The notes below the pieces were generated by a model that was given only the letters and a program-made list of their open reading frames with translations, searched no databases and was not told the origin of the DNA. Positions 43,720 to 52,035 of a stretch of DNA of 64,000 nt are shown here, one piece after another. Position numbers and translations under genes: made by a program. Origin of the DNA: Blautia sp. (GTDB taxonomy: Bacteria; Bacillota; Clostridia; Lachnospirales; Lachnospiraceae); the NCBI GenBank assembly GCA_017463155.1, contig JAFTPT010000023.1, forward strand, positions 1 to 64,000, written 5' to 3'. The stretch's first letter is position 1; each line of letters opens with the position of its first letter.

Positions 43720-44994
43720 TCAGTCTTTCAGACATCCTATCGGAACAATTAGTATTCCGTCTTGCCGTCTGTACGCATATTTGCCATTTGCGGTAAGTAT
43801 CATTCGAAATGCTGGTGCTTTCATCCTGGCGGTATCGATCAAGCCGGCCAGGGATGTCAAAGTCTCAACGCCTTCGTTGATCAGTTTATCTCCGCCCAGC
43901 TTGATCTCAATGAGGCCATATGACCCGTTTCTAAGATGTACTACCGCATCACATTCAAGTCCTGCTTTATTCCTGAAATGATATACGTTTCCACCCAATG
44001 CTTCCGCATATACGCGTAAGTCCCGTACGCACATAGTCTCAAACAGAAAGCCCATCGTCTTCAGATCATCGAGCAGGTCATTGGGGCCAATTCCAAGTGC
44101 TGCTGTTGCGATAGAGGCATCCACAAAATAACGCGTGTCCGACGTTCGGATTGCAGTTTTTGAGCGCAGATTCGGATTCCATGCGGGCATGTCCTCAACA
44201 ACAAAAATCTTCTTCAGAGCGGTCACATAGGAAGCGACCGTTTCTTGATTGATCGGCGTCCCATCGTTCGCTGTTATATCAGCCACTAATGCTGTGTTCG
44301 CTATCTGCTGACCCTGATTTCTGGCCAATGAACGCATCAGGCGTTTTACACGTTCCGGATTCTTCTCTACCCCATCCGCTCGATTGATGTCGGAATGGAC
44401 GACCGCATCATAATAGTCTACCGCCTGATTCAATGCGATCCTCTCCCTCATATCAACGGAACGAGGCCAGCCTCCACGACAGATCAAAAAAGCAATCTGT
44501 TCAAGATCCAGCTCTGCCGCTCCATCGATCTCCGCCTGTCCTGCAAACAGCTTTGACAGGCTCACATCACCTGTCGATTCACCAGACTCAAAAAGGCTCA
44601 TCGGCCGCATCATTAACCAGGAAAATCTCCCCGTGCCAGAATGCATGATTTCTTTCGTATCAGGTGGAACAGCCGAACCGGTAAGAACAAATTGCCCCAT
44701 ATCATCGCGATGATCCACCTCAAAACGGATCGCATCCCACAATTTGGGGGCAATCTGCCATTCGTCAATCAGGCGAGGGGTATCACCCTGAAGCAGCCTC
44801 TTGGGATTCATGGATACCATACTGATATTTTGTTCAATAGCCTGTGGGTCGTCCATATACAGGACGCTCCTGGCAATCTGCTCAGCCGTTGTAGTCTTCC
44901 CACACCATTTGGGGCCTTCGATCAAAACGGCCCCCTTTCCTTCAAGTTTATCCTGCAGTATGGAATCAACCACTCGATTACGATAATTCTTCAT
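43720..44994 (-). CDS. DUF4143-family AAA ATPase
   Basis: 424 residues from ATG 44994, which has GGTGAT upstream; the 30 extra codons beyond it run into the tandem repeats. Walker A is EGPKWCGKTTTAEQ, then the Arg-rich LIDEWQIAPKLWD (Walker-B-like) and TGSAVPP. The C-terminal DUF4143 region ends KAGLECDAVVHLRNGSYGLIEIKLGG, a restriction-like E-x-K motif. The role of this large family is not established. The gene looks more AT-rich than its neighbours and is bracketed by repeats on both sides, which suggests horizontal gain. Confidence 0.9.
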   Translation of the reverse strand: MKNYRNRVVDSILQDKLEGKGAVLIEGPKWCGKTTTAEQIARSVLYMDDPQAIEQNISMVSMNPKRLLQGDTPRLIDEWQIAPKLWDAIRFEVDHRDDMGQFVLTGSAVPPDTKEIMHSGTGRFSWLMMRPMSLFESGESTGDVSLSKLFAGQAEIDGAAELDLEQIAFLICRGGWPRSVDMRERIALNQAVDYYDAVVHSDINRADGVEKNPERVKRLMRSLARNQGQQIANTALVADITANDGTPINQETVASYVTALKKIFVVEDMPAWNPNLRSKTAIRTSDTRYFVDASIATAALGIGPNDLLDDLKTMGFLFETMCVRDLRVYAEALGGNVYHFRNKAGLECDAVVHLRNGSYGLIEIKLGGDKLINEGVETLTSLAGLIDTARMKAPAFRMILTANGKYAYRRQDGILIVPIGCLKD

Positions 44995-45047
44995 AAATAT
45001 CACCCATCTCAAGCTTACCACAAAGCATTGCCCAGGACAAGCAAAAT

Positions 45048-45196
45048 CCGACGATTGGCACATTTTCATTCCGATGATTGGCACGTTTTTATTCCGATTA
45101 TTGGCTCGTTTTTATTCCGATGATTGGCTCGTTTTTATTCCGATGATTGGCACGTTTTCATTCCGACGATTGGCTCGTTTTCATTCCGACAATTGA
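45048..45196 (-). repeat. 23-bp tandem repeat, six copies and a partial seventh
   Basis: Units start at 45048, 45071, 45094, 45117, 45140 and 45163; consensus CCGATGATTGGCWCGTTTT followed by (T/C)ATT. Copies differ at a few positions. The array lies 54 bases upstream of the ATPase start. The period is not a multiple of three, so it is not coding. There are no spacers, so it is not CRISPR. Confidence 0.95.
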
Positions 45197-45391
45197 TAGA
45201 TCGCTACTCTGTCAAATTGTACCAGTCAAGAAAAGTCGCATCATGAAACAATTCGCATACTATAGCAAACAATCCGGTAATCTGCCATTTACTTTGACCA
45301 TCCCCCAAAAAAATGGTCAACTAAAACGCCCTTCTCACAAACCACGATACCCCGTGAGCGAACCGACGAACGGAGAGGTGAAGACCGGACA
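45197..45391. other. Gene-free region between the 23-bp array and the GAACGAAG repeats
   Basis: No supported gene. TTGACCAT (45294-45301) pairs with ATGGTCAA (45313-45320), a small hairpin with a loop rich in C and A. GAGCGAACCGA occurs here at about 45357 and again near 45532. Confidence 0.6.
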
Positions 45392-45490
45392 GAACGAAGA
45401 ACCGTCCCTCCGTTCTTCCGGAACGAAGAACCGTCCCCCCGTTCTCAGTCCCCCCGTTCTTCCGGAACGAAGAACCGTCCCCCCGTTCTC
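45392..45490. repeat. Cluster of GAACGAAGAACCGTCC repeats
   Basis: Three copies start at 45392, 45421 and 45465, each ending CCGTTC, which pairs with the leading GAACG; the middle one carries an extra internal CCCCCCGTTC. The core GAACCGTCCC also appears in the palindromes at 21-96 and 27231-27308, so the families may be related. Confidence 0.8.
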
Positions 45491-45551
45491 TTCTCAGATA
45501 CTCCCTGGCCGACAGCACCGCAGCCTAGGCGAGCGAACCGATTAAAACCAT

Positions 45552-45791
45552 GTGGAGGTTGGACGGAACAGCTGCCGGGAGGGTAAAGATCATCTCTGCC
45601 ATAGCAAGGGCTTTTGAGGGCGGTCTTAGGCGAGGCGAAATCCAGATCCTACGGAAACTCAGAACGCGAAGCCTCTGCTGAGCGTTCTGTTAGTTGCAGT
45701 TGGATCTTAGTTCGCCGCAGCCGTTGCCCGGGTCCTTGCGGGCAGAGAGATCTTCCTCCCTCCCCGGCAGCGTCCGTCCTCACTCCGCCAC
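45552..45791. other. 240-bp foldback element or structured RNA candidate
   Basis: The region folds on itself along nearly its whole length. GCTGCCGGGAGGG (45571-45583) faces CCCTCCCCGGCAGC, which ends at 45771, and CTCTGCC (45594-45600) faces GGCAGAG (45741-45747). At the tip CAGAACGC (45660-45667) pairs with GCGTTCTG (45682-45689). GTGG at 45552 faces CCAC at 45788-45791. The pairing is imperfect and long, with no protein-coding support. It may be a non-coding RNA or a foldback mobile element. Confidence 0.65.
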
Positions 45792-45814
45792 TTTAAGCTG
45801 TGAGCGAGCTGCAC

Positions 45815-46174
45815 TTATATCCCGCTCACACCCCAATCTTCCGCCACATTCCTGAGTCCGTCCAGAACCTCTTCCCTGGAGTAGTCGTGGTTGTCCAGAA
45901 AGTCCGTATCCATATCGTTCAGATGCAGGTAGAACGTCAGCATCAGCTCCAGGTCATCCCGGGTATCGCCGGCCTCGGTCAGAAGCATGTTCTCGGCCTC
46001 ATTGATGCTGCCCTGGTCCGCCAGGTCCATCACCGTCTCAAAGAGCCGTTCCCTTTCGGGATCTGTGCCCGTCGCCCGGTAATCCGGCATCTTTGCCTCG
46101 CCGAACAGGAGCTTTGTGATCAGCCTCGCCGTGTCCTTTATATTATTGACCATGTAGTCATCCTGATAACCCAT
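45815..46174 (-). CDS. DUF6483-family protein
   Basis: 119 residues from ATG 46174 (AGGAG six nt upstream). All helical by appearance, acidic, without a signal peptide; it begins GYQDDYMVNNIKDTARLITKLLFGE and has a TPR-like middle (DLADQGSINEAENMLL). This is my recollection of the DUF6483 family common in Lachnospiraceae, of unknown function. It lies immediately downstream of the HD-domain gene. Confidence 0.75.
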   Translation of the reverse strand: MGYQDDYMVNNIKDTARLITKLLFGEAKMPDYRATGTDPERERLFETVMDLADQGSINEAENMLLTEAGDTRDDLELMLTFYLHLNDMDTDFLDNHDYSREEVLDGLRNVAEDWGVSGI

Positions 46175-46175
46175 A

Positions 46176-46709
46176 TCATTCTCCTTTGCCGTCCTGCTTT
46201 TTGCCGGACTCCGCAGCTGGATCCGGAGCTTTCCGGGACTGCTCCTCCTCTTCACGCCCGAGCGGTTTCTTTTTACGATGAAAGAGCGTCTCCTTGGCCG
46301 AACAGTACTTGTCCGCCAGACAGACGATCCACGCCTCCTTGTTTTTCGGCACACGTGTGATATTCAGAGGCCACATGTGGCTGTAAATGATCCTGGCCTC
46401 CTTGTCTGAAATATGAAAGCGCTTCCGGGCATTCTCGAGGGCCTTGTCCGCATGGTGATAGCCATGAAGCGGCCGGGTCTCGTCCTTATCATGCCAGTCG
46501 TACAGATAAAAATCATGCAGCATGGCTCCACGCACCAGGGCCTCTTCGTCTCCATGCAGATGCAGGAGCTTATTCAGCCGGCGGCTGGTCCGCGCCACGC
46601 TTTCGCAATGATCGTAGGTCGATACCGAGCCGTGCTGCGTATACTGCTTCATCCGCTGCACCTCCGGATCATTCTTCAGTTTTTCCAAAACCGTATCTGC
46701 TTTATCCAA
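46176..46709 (-). CDS. HD-domain phosphohydrolase-like protein
   Basis: 177 residues. Metal ligands of the HD fold are in [13 protein letters not shown] (His), [10 protein letters not shown] (His-Asp), HGYHHADKA (His) and CLADKYCS (Asp). This single-domain form is common in Clostridia; many act on nucleotides or phosphate esters. The C-terminus is a charged, low-complexity tail ([18 protein letters not shown]). It ends one base before the DUF6483 start and is probably cotranscribed with ThpR upstream. Confidence 0.88.
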   Translation of the reverse strand: MDKADTVLEKLKNDPEVQRMKQYTQHGSVSTYDHCESVARTSRRLNKLLHLHGDEEALVRGAMLHDFYLYDWHDKDETRPLHGYHHADKALENARKRFHISDKEARIIYSHMWPLNITRVPKNKEAWIVCLADKYCSAKETLFHRKKKPLGREEEEQSRKAPDPAAESGKKQDGKGE

Positions 46710-46731
46710 TCTTATTCTCCCGGATCCTCCG

Positions 46732-47229
46732 TCAGTTCACGGAGAAGATCTCCTTGTACACCGTCTTGCCGTTTTTCTGCTCTGATTTCATGAGCGACAC
46801 TTTTTTGACCGTCATCTCCTGCTTCGGGATCGCAAGCGACGCGGGCCGGCGGCCGGTCACCTTGCGGATGATGGTGATGTGCGGTTCAAATTTGGACCGG
46901 TCATAGGAGACGCCGTTCTTATCCAGCTCCTTTTTGAGGTCGCTTGCATACTTTTTGATCTTCTGGTTCCCTTTGACGCCCACATACAGAAGATCGCCGA
47001 AAAAGCCGTGCCCGTCCAGACTGATCCGGTACTGCTCGAGCGGGACCGCCTGCATGGCCGCCTTGATCCCTTCTATATCGTTCACCTCACCGATAAAGGC
47101 AAGGGTCATATGCAGATTCTGGGCAGGTACATAGTTCCCGCCGAGTCCCAGCTTTTTTGTCTCATGCATGACCTTGATCAGGGCGTTCCTGAGATCGTCC
47201 GATGGCTGCACCGCTAGAAACACTCTCAT
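46732..47229 (-). CDS. thpR: RNA 2',3'-cyclic phosphodiesterase
   Basis: 165 residues from ATG 47229 (AGGAGG six nt upstream). The two His-x-Thr motifs of the 2H phosphoesterase family are visible as [10 protein letters not shown] and HITIIRKV. Normal length. ThpR (LigT) opens 2',3'-cyclic phosphates on RNA ends. Divergent from the adenosine-deaminase-SLOG gene and first in the thpR-HD-DUF6483 set. Confidence 0.93.
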   Translation of the reverse strand: MRVFLAVQPSDDLRNALIKVMHETKKLGLGGNYVPAQNLHMTLAFIGEVNDIEGIKAAMQAVPLEQYRISLDGHGFFGDLLYVGVKGNQKIKKYASDLKKELDKNGVSYDRSKFEPHITIIRKVTGRRPASLAIPKQEMTVKKVSLMKSEQKNGKTVYKEIFSVN

Positions 47230-47332
47230 AAGCAACCTCCTTATCATCGCCTGTGCCAAAGCGCCCCTGCCTCCTTCTGCTGTGCGGATCGTACGGGCGT
47301 CCGGCATCTGCAGGCACTATTTCACTGTACCC

Positions 47333-47362
47333 ATAGTACCATACAAAACTATTCTCTTGCAA
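47333..47362 (-). promoter_or_regulatory. Promoter of the thpR operon
   Basis: Minus-strand TTGCAA and TACTAT with an 18-base spacer, 104 bases upstream of the start. Confidence 0.6.
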
Positions 47363-47393
47363 TGCCGCCCCGCAAAATCGGCGCATACAAGCG

Positions 47394-47422
47394 TTGCCTT
47401 TTGGGCGGCAGTCGGGTATAAT
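47394..47422 (+). promoter_or_regulatory. Promoter of the adenosine-deaminase-SLOG gene
   Basis: TTGCCT and TATAAT with a 17-base spacer, 86 bases before the start codon. Confidence 0.75.
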
Positions 47423-47507
47423 CGGTTCATACCGGAAAGGCAGCTGACACAGCTTCTGCCCGTGCCTGGACAGACAGCCGGACAAAAAAACGCAGGAGGC
47501 CGTCCCC

Positions 47508-49946
47508 ATGATCTTTTTTCAACAGTTTTATCTGGACAGGGAGAAAGACATCGTCGTAGACCTGTATATGGAAGGATCACGCATGTATTTTGTGATCCGA
47601 ACTCCCAATCATCACACGCAGAATCTGATCTGCAATCTGGCAAAGCTCTGTGCTCTCGCCACATCACGGGACCAGAACGGCCTGACCGTGATCCGCGGAG
47701 AGGTGCCCTGCTATATCGACGGCGACAACCGGCAGATGTACATACTCCGGCTGGGGAATACCAAGATCGCCAACATCTATCCCAACGGACAGGTGGAACT
47801 CAAGGCCTCGATCCCCGCCATCTCCAAGACGCTCATGAGCCAGACCAAGGATTACCGCCTGGGGATCGAAAAAACGATCGTGAAGACCTACATCATGAAC
47901 GACTGCAAGTTCCGGACGGACCTGCACACGCACATGAACGGAAACCTCCCCCCGGACGTCCTGATCGCCCTGGGGATCACGCACCAGATCCGCTACCCTT
48001 ACTACTATATCAAAAAGCTGAACCTGAAGTGTACACCATCTCAGCTGGAAGCACTGGAAGAACGGCGCGTCGCGGCGGAACAGAACCTTGGTAGTACGAC
48101 CCTGACCGGGCGTTACCGGGAGCGACGGATCGACGACCTCACCTTTATCAATTTCGCGGATCTGATCCTCGGAAATCCCGGGGATGCCGCCGGCAATATC
48201 GAACGGATCCGGAATTCCCTTACCATCCCGAAGGACGGCCAGGCCGTGTTCGCGGATCTGGAAAAAGTCTATCTGTACCGGTATGTCTTTACCAAAGGCA
48301 GGCGCTACGAGGAGCCTTACAGCGGTATCAACATTGACGGGATCCCGGACCGGGAGGTGGCCGCCTACGCTGCGCGGATGCTGCGCGACCGGGAGGATGA
48401 CCGTTACCGCGGGAATACCCTGTACCAGGATCTGCTCCTGTGGATCGCCCGGATGTACCAGCAATGGGGAATCGAATATGCGGAGATCTCCGACACCTCC
48501 CTCCTGAACCGGATGGAATTTCCTGACAAACTGCGGCAGATCCACGAGGTCATGCCGAACATCACCCGGGAAACCGGCGTGCTTCTCCGGTTTCTGGCCG
48601 GAATCCGGAGGATCCCGCTCACGATCGTACGCGACCAGGTGACGCCCAATGATTATCTTGCCGAAAACCTTCGCTGTCTTAGGGTGATCGCGCCGGACCC
48701 CTATGTGGCCGGCAGCGACATCATCGGTGAAGAGATCAACGATATCATGGAACTCAAAAACGTCATCCGCGAACTGGCAGATATCGCCGGCCGGAATCCG
48801 GGATTCGTGCTGCGCATCCACGCAGGTGAAAATGACAGTCTTCGGGACAACGTGGCAAACAGTATCCACTGCGTGGTGGAAGCACTGCACGAAGGCCAGC
48901 GGATGCCCTTCCTTCGCCTCGGCCATGGTCTGTACACCTGTGACCTGAAAAGCGCCAAGGGCAGAAAGCTGCTGGAGGAAATGCGAAGAACCGGCGTCAC
49001 GCTGGAATTCCAGATCACCTCCAACGTGCGTCTCAATAACCTGAGCCGTCTGGAACGCCACCCTCTTCCCGAATACCTGAAAGCAGGCATCAAATGTGTG
49101 CAGGGCACCGACGGAGGCGCGCTGTACGGGACGAACTCCATCGATGAGGAGCTCAGCCTTGAAAAGCTCCTGGGGCTCACCCACAATGAACTTCGGATGA
49201 TGCGGGAAGCCGAGGACCGGATCCTGCAGGAAAGCTACCGGGTCTTCCGGGATAAACGCGAAAGCTTCCGCCGGGACTGCCCGGGCGGTGATATCGGCAT
49301 CTACTACCAGGTCCGCCTGGAGAATGCCCGACAGCTCACCACGGATCTGTGGCATGATTCCCGGAAGATCGACGCAGAGTCTGCGCTCCATGCACAGCTC
49401 TCCTCCTTTCCGGAAGGACTTTTCCCGATCATTCTGATGGGCGGAAGCTTCAACAACAGCCAGCACCGGACCCGGATCACCGATGACGACCGGACATTTA
49501 TCGACGCCCTGACAGCACACGCGGATCCGCAGCGGGTCTTCTTTGTCGTCGGACACACGCTCTCCGGCCAGGAAGGATACCTGGTCCGAAAGGCCGCCGG
49601 ACGTTTTCGCCTGTTTGCCATCGTGCCGAACCGGATCACGTCCGCCGAAAAAAAACGCCTCACCGCTTCCGGCATCGGCGTACTTGTATCGATCGAGAGC
49701 TCCGGCATGGGCCTGTACAAAAGCTTTGCCTATGAAATATTCAAACGTATGCCCTCCGCGCTCCTGGCCTTCGACGGAAATTCCGCCGCGCTGAACCTGA
49801 TCCAGGAGGCAAGGAACGGAAAGAAAAAATGCAGTATCTATATCAACCCGAAGTCCCGGGGACTTTCCGTCAAGACAAAGCTTCTCAAGGGATATACAAA
49901 ACCTCTCGCGGATGCGGAGGCCCTGCTGCAGGAGCTTCCGTTGTAA
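47508..49946 (+). CDS. Adenosine-deaminase domain fused to a SLOG-like Rossmann domain
   Basis: 812 residues. Residues 1-130 are an N-terminal region I do not recognise. Residues 136-550 form an adenosine/AMP-deaminase barrel. The metal ligands are His140 and His142 (TDLHTHMNGN), His438 (RIHAGEND, with the catalytic Glu441) and Asp535 (GTDGG); TSN lies at 504-506 and HGL at 473. The Asp that follows the zinc Asp in true ADA (TDDP) is Gly here, so substrate specificity may differ. The gap between the HxH and the HAGE is about 300 residues against about 200 in classic ADA. Residues 636-790 are a Rossmann-like domain (IILMGGSFNN ... FFVVGHTLSGQEGYL ... SIESSGMGLYKSF) resembling SLOG nucleotide-sensing domains. 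It has an AGGAGG ribosome binding site. The GH5 gene follows 13 bases later. The role is unknown; a nucleotide-signalling or anti-phage function is possible. Confidence 0.85.
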   Translation: MIFFQQFYLDREKDIVVDLYMEGSRMYFVIRTPNHHTQNLICNLAKLCALATSRDQNGLTVIRGEVPCYIDGDNRQMYILRLGNTKIANIYPNGQVELKASIPAISKTLMSQTKDYRLGIEKTIVKTYIMNDCKFRTDLHTHMNGNLPPDVLIALGITHQIRYPYYYIKKLNLKCTPSQLEALEERRVAAEQNLGSTTLTGRYRERRIDDLTFINFADLILGNPGDAAGNIERIRNSLTIPKDGQAVFADLEKVYLYRYVFTKGRRYEEPYSGINIDGIPDREVAAYAARMLRDREDDRYRGNTLYQDLLLWIARMYQQWGIEYAEISDTSLLNRMEFPDKLRQIHEVMPNITRETGVLLRFLAGIRRIPLTIVRDQVTPNDYLAENLRCLRVIAPDPYVAGSDIIGEEINDIMELKNVIRELADIAGRNPGFVLRIHAGENDSLRDNVANSIHCVVEALHEGQRMPFLRLGHGLYTCDLKSAKGRKLLEEMRRTGVTLEFQITSNVRLNNLSRLERHPLPEYLKAGIKCVQGTDGGALYGTNSIDEELSLEKLLGLTHNELRMMREAEDRILQESYRVFRDKRESFRRDCPGGDIGIYYQVRLENARQLTTDLWHDSRKIDAESALHAQLSSFPEGLFPIILMGGSFNNSQHRTRITDDDRTFIDALTAHADPQRVFFVVGHTLSGQEGYLVRKAAGRFRLFAIVPNRITSAEKKRLTASGIGVLVSIESSGMGLYKSFAYEIFKRMPSALLAFDGNSAALNLIQEARNGKKKCSIYINPKSRGLSVKTKLLKGYTKPLADAEALLQELPL

Positions 49947-49959
49947 GAAAGGAGTCAGC

Positions 49960-50991
49960 ATGATGAGAGAATGGAAAGGATATAAAAAAGGAGTCAACCT
50001 GGGCGGATGGCTTTCACAGTGCCCCCATACCGAAGAACGCTACACGGAATTCATAAAGGAAGAGGATTTTGCGGTGATCAGGGACTGGGGCGTCGACCAT
50101 GTACGCGTCCCGATCGACTATGAACTGGTGGACGGCCCGGAAGAAACACTGATTGAAAGCGGCTGCCGCCATATCGAAGATGCGATCACATGGTGCCGGA
50201 AATACGGTCTCAACATGATCCTTGACCTTCATAAGACCAAAGGATTCTCCTTTGACGTGGGCGAAAGCGAGGCCGGCTTCTTCGAAAGTGAAGCGTATCA
50301 GGAGCATTTTTACCGGCTGTGGGAAAACCTGGCGCAGCGTTTCGGAAAGCATGAGGACATGCTCGCGTTTGAACTGCTGAACGAGGTCACGGACCGCGCA
50401 TACTGCGAGGAGTGGAACCGTATCTCCACGGAATGCATCCGGCATATCCGTGCCAAGACCCCGACGATCCGGATCCTGGTCGGAGGGTATCACAATAACA
50501 GCGTCGAGGCCGTCAAGGACCTGGCCCTGCCTTTTGATGAAAATATCGTCTATAATTTCCATTGCTACGAGCCGCTGATCTTCACGCACCAGGGTGCCTA
50601 CTGGATTCCGGGCATGGACACCTCGTTCCGGATCCCGATCAACGCCTCCTATGGTACCATGAAGCAGAAGACCGAAGAGCTGATCAAAATGAAGTCCGCA
50701 GGCTTTGATGATCTTCCGGACGAGGAAGCGTTGACCGGAGCCTATTTTGAGAAGATCTTTGCGGAAGCCGTCCATGTCGCAGAAGAACGAAACGTCCCGC
50801 TCTACTGCGGTGAGTACGGGGTGATCGATCTTGCCGACCCCGCTGAAACGGTCTCCTGGTACCGCCTGATCCATGCCGCCTTTGAAAAATACGGCATCGG
50901 CCGGGCTGCCTGGAGCTATAAGGAAATGGACTTCGGCCTTGCGGATCCGCGGCTTGACGAAGTACGTGCGGAGATCCTCACGTGTCTGTGA
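49960..50991 (+). CDS. GH5-type glycoside hydrolase (cellulase-like)
   Basis: 343 residues from ATG 49960 (AAAGGAG five nt upstream; ATG 49963 is equally possible). The barrel shows GVNLGGWLS at the start, DHVRVPIDYEL, the acid/base in FELLNEVTD, and the nucleophile in YCGEYGVID. No signal peptide, so it acts in the cytoplasm on oligosaccharides. Same operon position as the deaminase-SLOG gene but no evident functional tie. Confidence 0.9.
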   Translation: MMREWKGYKKGVNLGGWLSQCPHTEERYTEFIKEEDFAVIRDWGVDHVRVPIDYELVDGPEETLIESGCRHIEDAITWCRKYGLNMILDLHKTKGFSFDVGESEAGFFESEAYQEHFYRLWENLAQRFGKHEDMLAFELLNEVTDRAYCEEWNRISTECIRHIRAKTPTIRILVGGYHNNSVEAVKDLALPFDENIVYNFHCYEPLIFTHQGAYWIPGMDTSFRIPINASYGTMKQKTEELIKMKSAGFDDLPDEEALTGAYFEKIFAEAVHVAEERNVPLYCGEYGVIDLADPAETVSWYRLIHAAFEKYGIGRAAWSYKEMDFGLADPRLDEVRAEILTCL

Positions 50992-51006
50992 CCGCGCTCG
51001 GCGCGA

Positions 51007-51032
51007 GTGTCTCGCAAGCGAGACACTTTTTT
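51007..51032 (+). terminator. Rho-independent terminator after the GH5 gene
   Basis: GTGTCTCGC-aa-GCGAGACAC followed by six Ts; it overlaps the last bases of the convergent birA gene. Confidence 0.85.
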
Positions 51033-52002
51033 ATGATTCTTCAAGCATGATCGAGACCTCGCCGAACAGCAGGTTCGTCTCAGTCCCGTCCGATTCCCGG
51101 ACACGCAGACGGCCGTCCGGACAGATCCGGAGCGCATCGGCGAGGCGGGTCCTCTCTCCGTCGATAATGCGGATACGTTTGCCGGGGATCATGTTATGCT
51201 CCACATACTCCGGGGACAGCTTTGGTTCCCGCGCTTCTTCCACCAGTTCGCTGGTGATCTGTGCCGCCAGGCGGTTGATGTCCATCCGCTTGTAGGCCTC
51301 CCGATCGTCAAAGATCGGTCCTGCGATCCCCTGCAGCTCCGCGGGCAGATTGGCCGGATCGAGGTACAGGTTCAGGCCGATCCCGACAACCACCGACTCG
51401 ATCGCACCACTCTCAAAATCCGTCACCGCCTCGGTCAGGATCCCCGTCACCTTGCGGCCCTGATAATACAGGTCATTGACCCATTTGATCTCCAGTTCCC
51501 TTCCGCACACATCCCGCACGGCCCGGTACACGGCCGTGGCCGCAGACGTCGTCAGAAGAAGCGAATCCTCCAGGTTTGTCATGGGGCGAAGGACGATACT
51601 CAGATACAGTCCGCCCTCCGGTGAATAGAAGGAGCGGCCGCGCCGGCCCCGGCCCTTGTTCTGGCGCCTAGCAATGTAGACGGAGCCATGCGGGGCCCCC
51701 TGCTCCGCGGCGCTCCTGGCCACCCGGTTGGTGGAATCGGTCTCATCCATGACCTGTACCTCAACATCCGGATAACGCAGATGCAGCCGGACTCCCTCCG
51801 CCGACAGGCGATTGGTATCCGGAGACAGGCAATACCCGCGGTTGGGACCGGCTTCGATCTGATAGCCCTCCTCGCGGAGTGCCTGGATCCCCTTCCAGAC
51901 GGCAGCCCGGGTACAGCCAAGCTGTTCCGCCAGACCTTCTCCCGAAAGAGTCTCCCCTTTATGCTGCTCCAAATACTCCAGTAATCGTGATTTTACAGTC
52001 AT
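51031..52002 (-). CDS. birA: Biotin--protein ligase with N-terminal repressor domain
   Basis: 323 residues, the two-domain BirA form. The N-terminal winged helix is SGEGLAEQLGCTRAAVWKGIQAL. The catalytic part has the biotin/ATP loop RRQNKGRGRRGRSFYS and KWVNDLYY, with the C-terminal SH3-like domain at about 270-320. It biotinylates carboxylases and represses biotin genes. The WYL regulator gene precedes it by 33 bases. Confidence 0.95.
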   Translation of the reverse strand: MTVKSRLLEYLEQHKGETLSGEGLAEQLGCTRAAVWKGIQALREEGYQIEAGPNRGYCLSPDTNRLSAEGVRLHLRYPDVEVQVMDETDSTNRVARSAAEQGAPHGSVYIARRQNKGRGRRGRSFYSPEGGLYLSIVLRPMTNLEDSLLLTTSAATAVYRAVRDVCGRELEIKWVNDLYYQGRKVTGILTEAVTDFESGAIESVVVGIGLNLYLDPANLPAELQGIAGPIFDDREAYKRMDINRLAAQITSELVEEAREPKLSPEYVEHNMIPGKRIRIIDGERTRLADALRICPDGRLRVRESDGTETNLLFGEVSIMLEES

Positions 52003-52035
52003 TTGTCATTATACAGAGCCCTGCAGCCGCCCCGA

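Noticed and set aside
45048-45196. CRISPR array
   Set aside because: The 23-bp units abut with no spacers and no cas gene is in the window.
45552-45791. Retron non-coding RNA
   Set aside because: No reverse transcriptase gene occurs nearby.
45147-45796. Short open frames through the repeat region
   Set aside because: They run through tandem and foldback repeats with no ribosome binding site or protein-like composition.
47508-49946. RADAR (RdrB) identity for the ADA-like gene
   Set aside because: No RdrA-type AAA+ ATPase gene is adjacent; the DUF4143 ATPase at 43720 is a different family and sits 2.5 kb away on the other strand.
47664-49997. A long open frame on the minus strand opposite the ADA-SLOG gene
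   Set aside because: It has no ribosome binding site, no family pattern, and mirrors the plus-strand gene's codon bias; it is a shadow.
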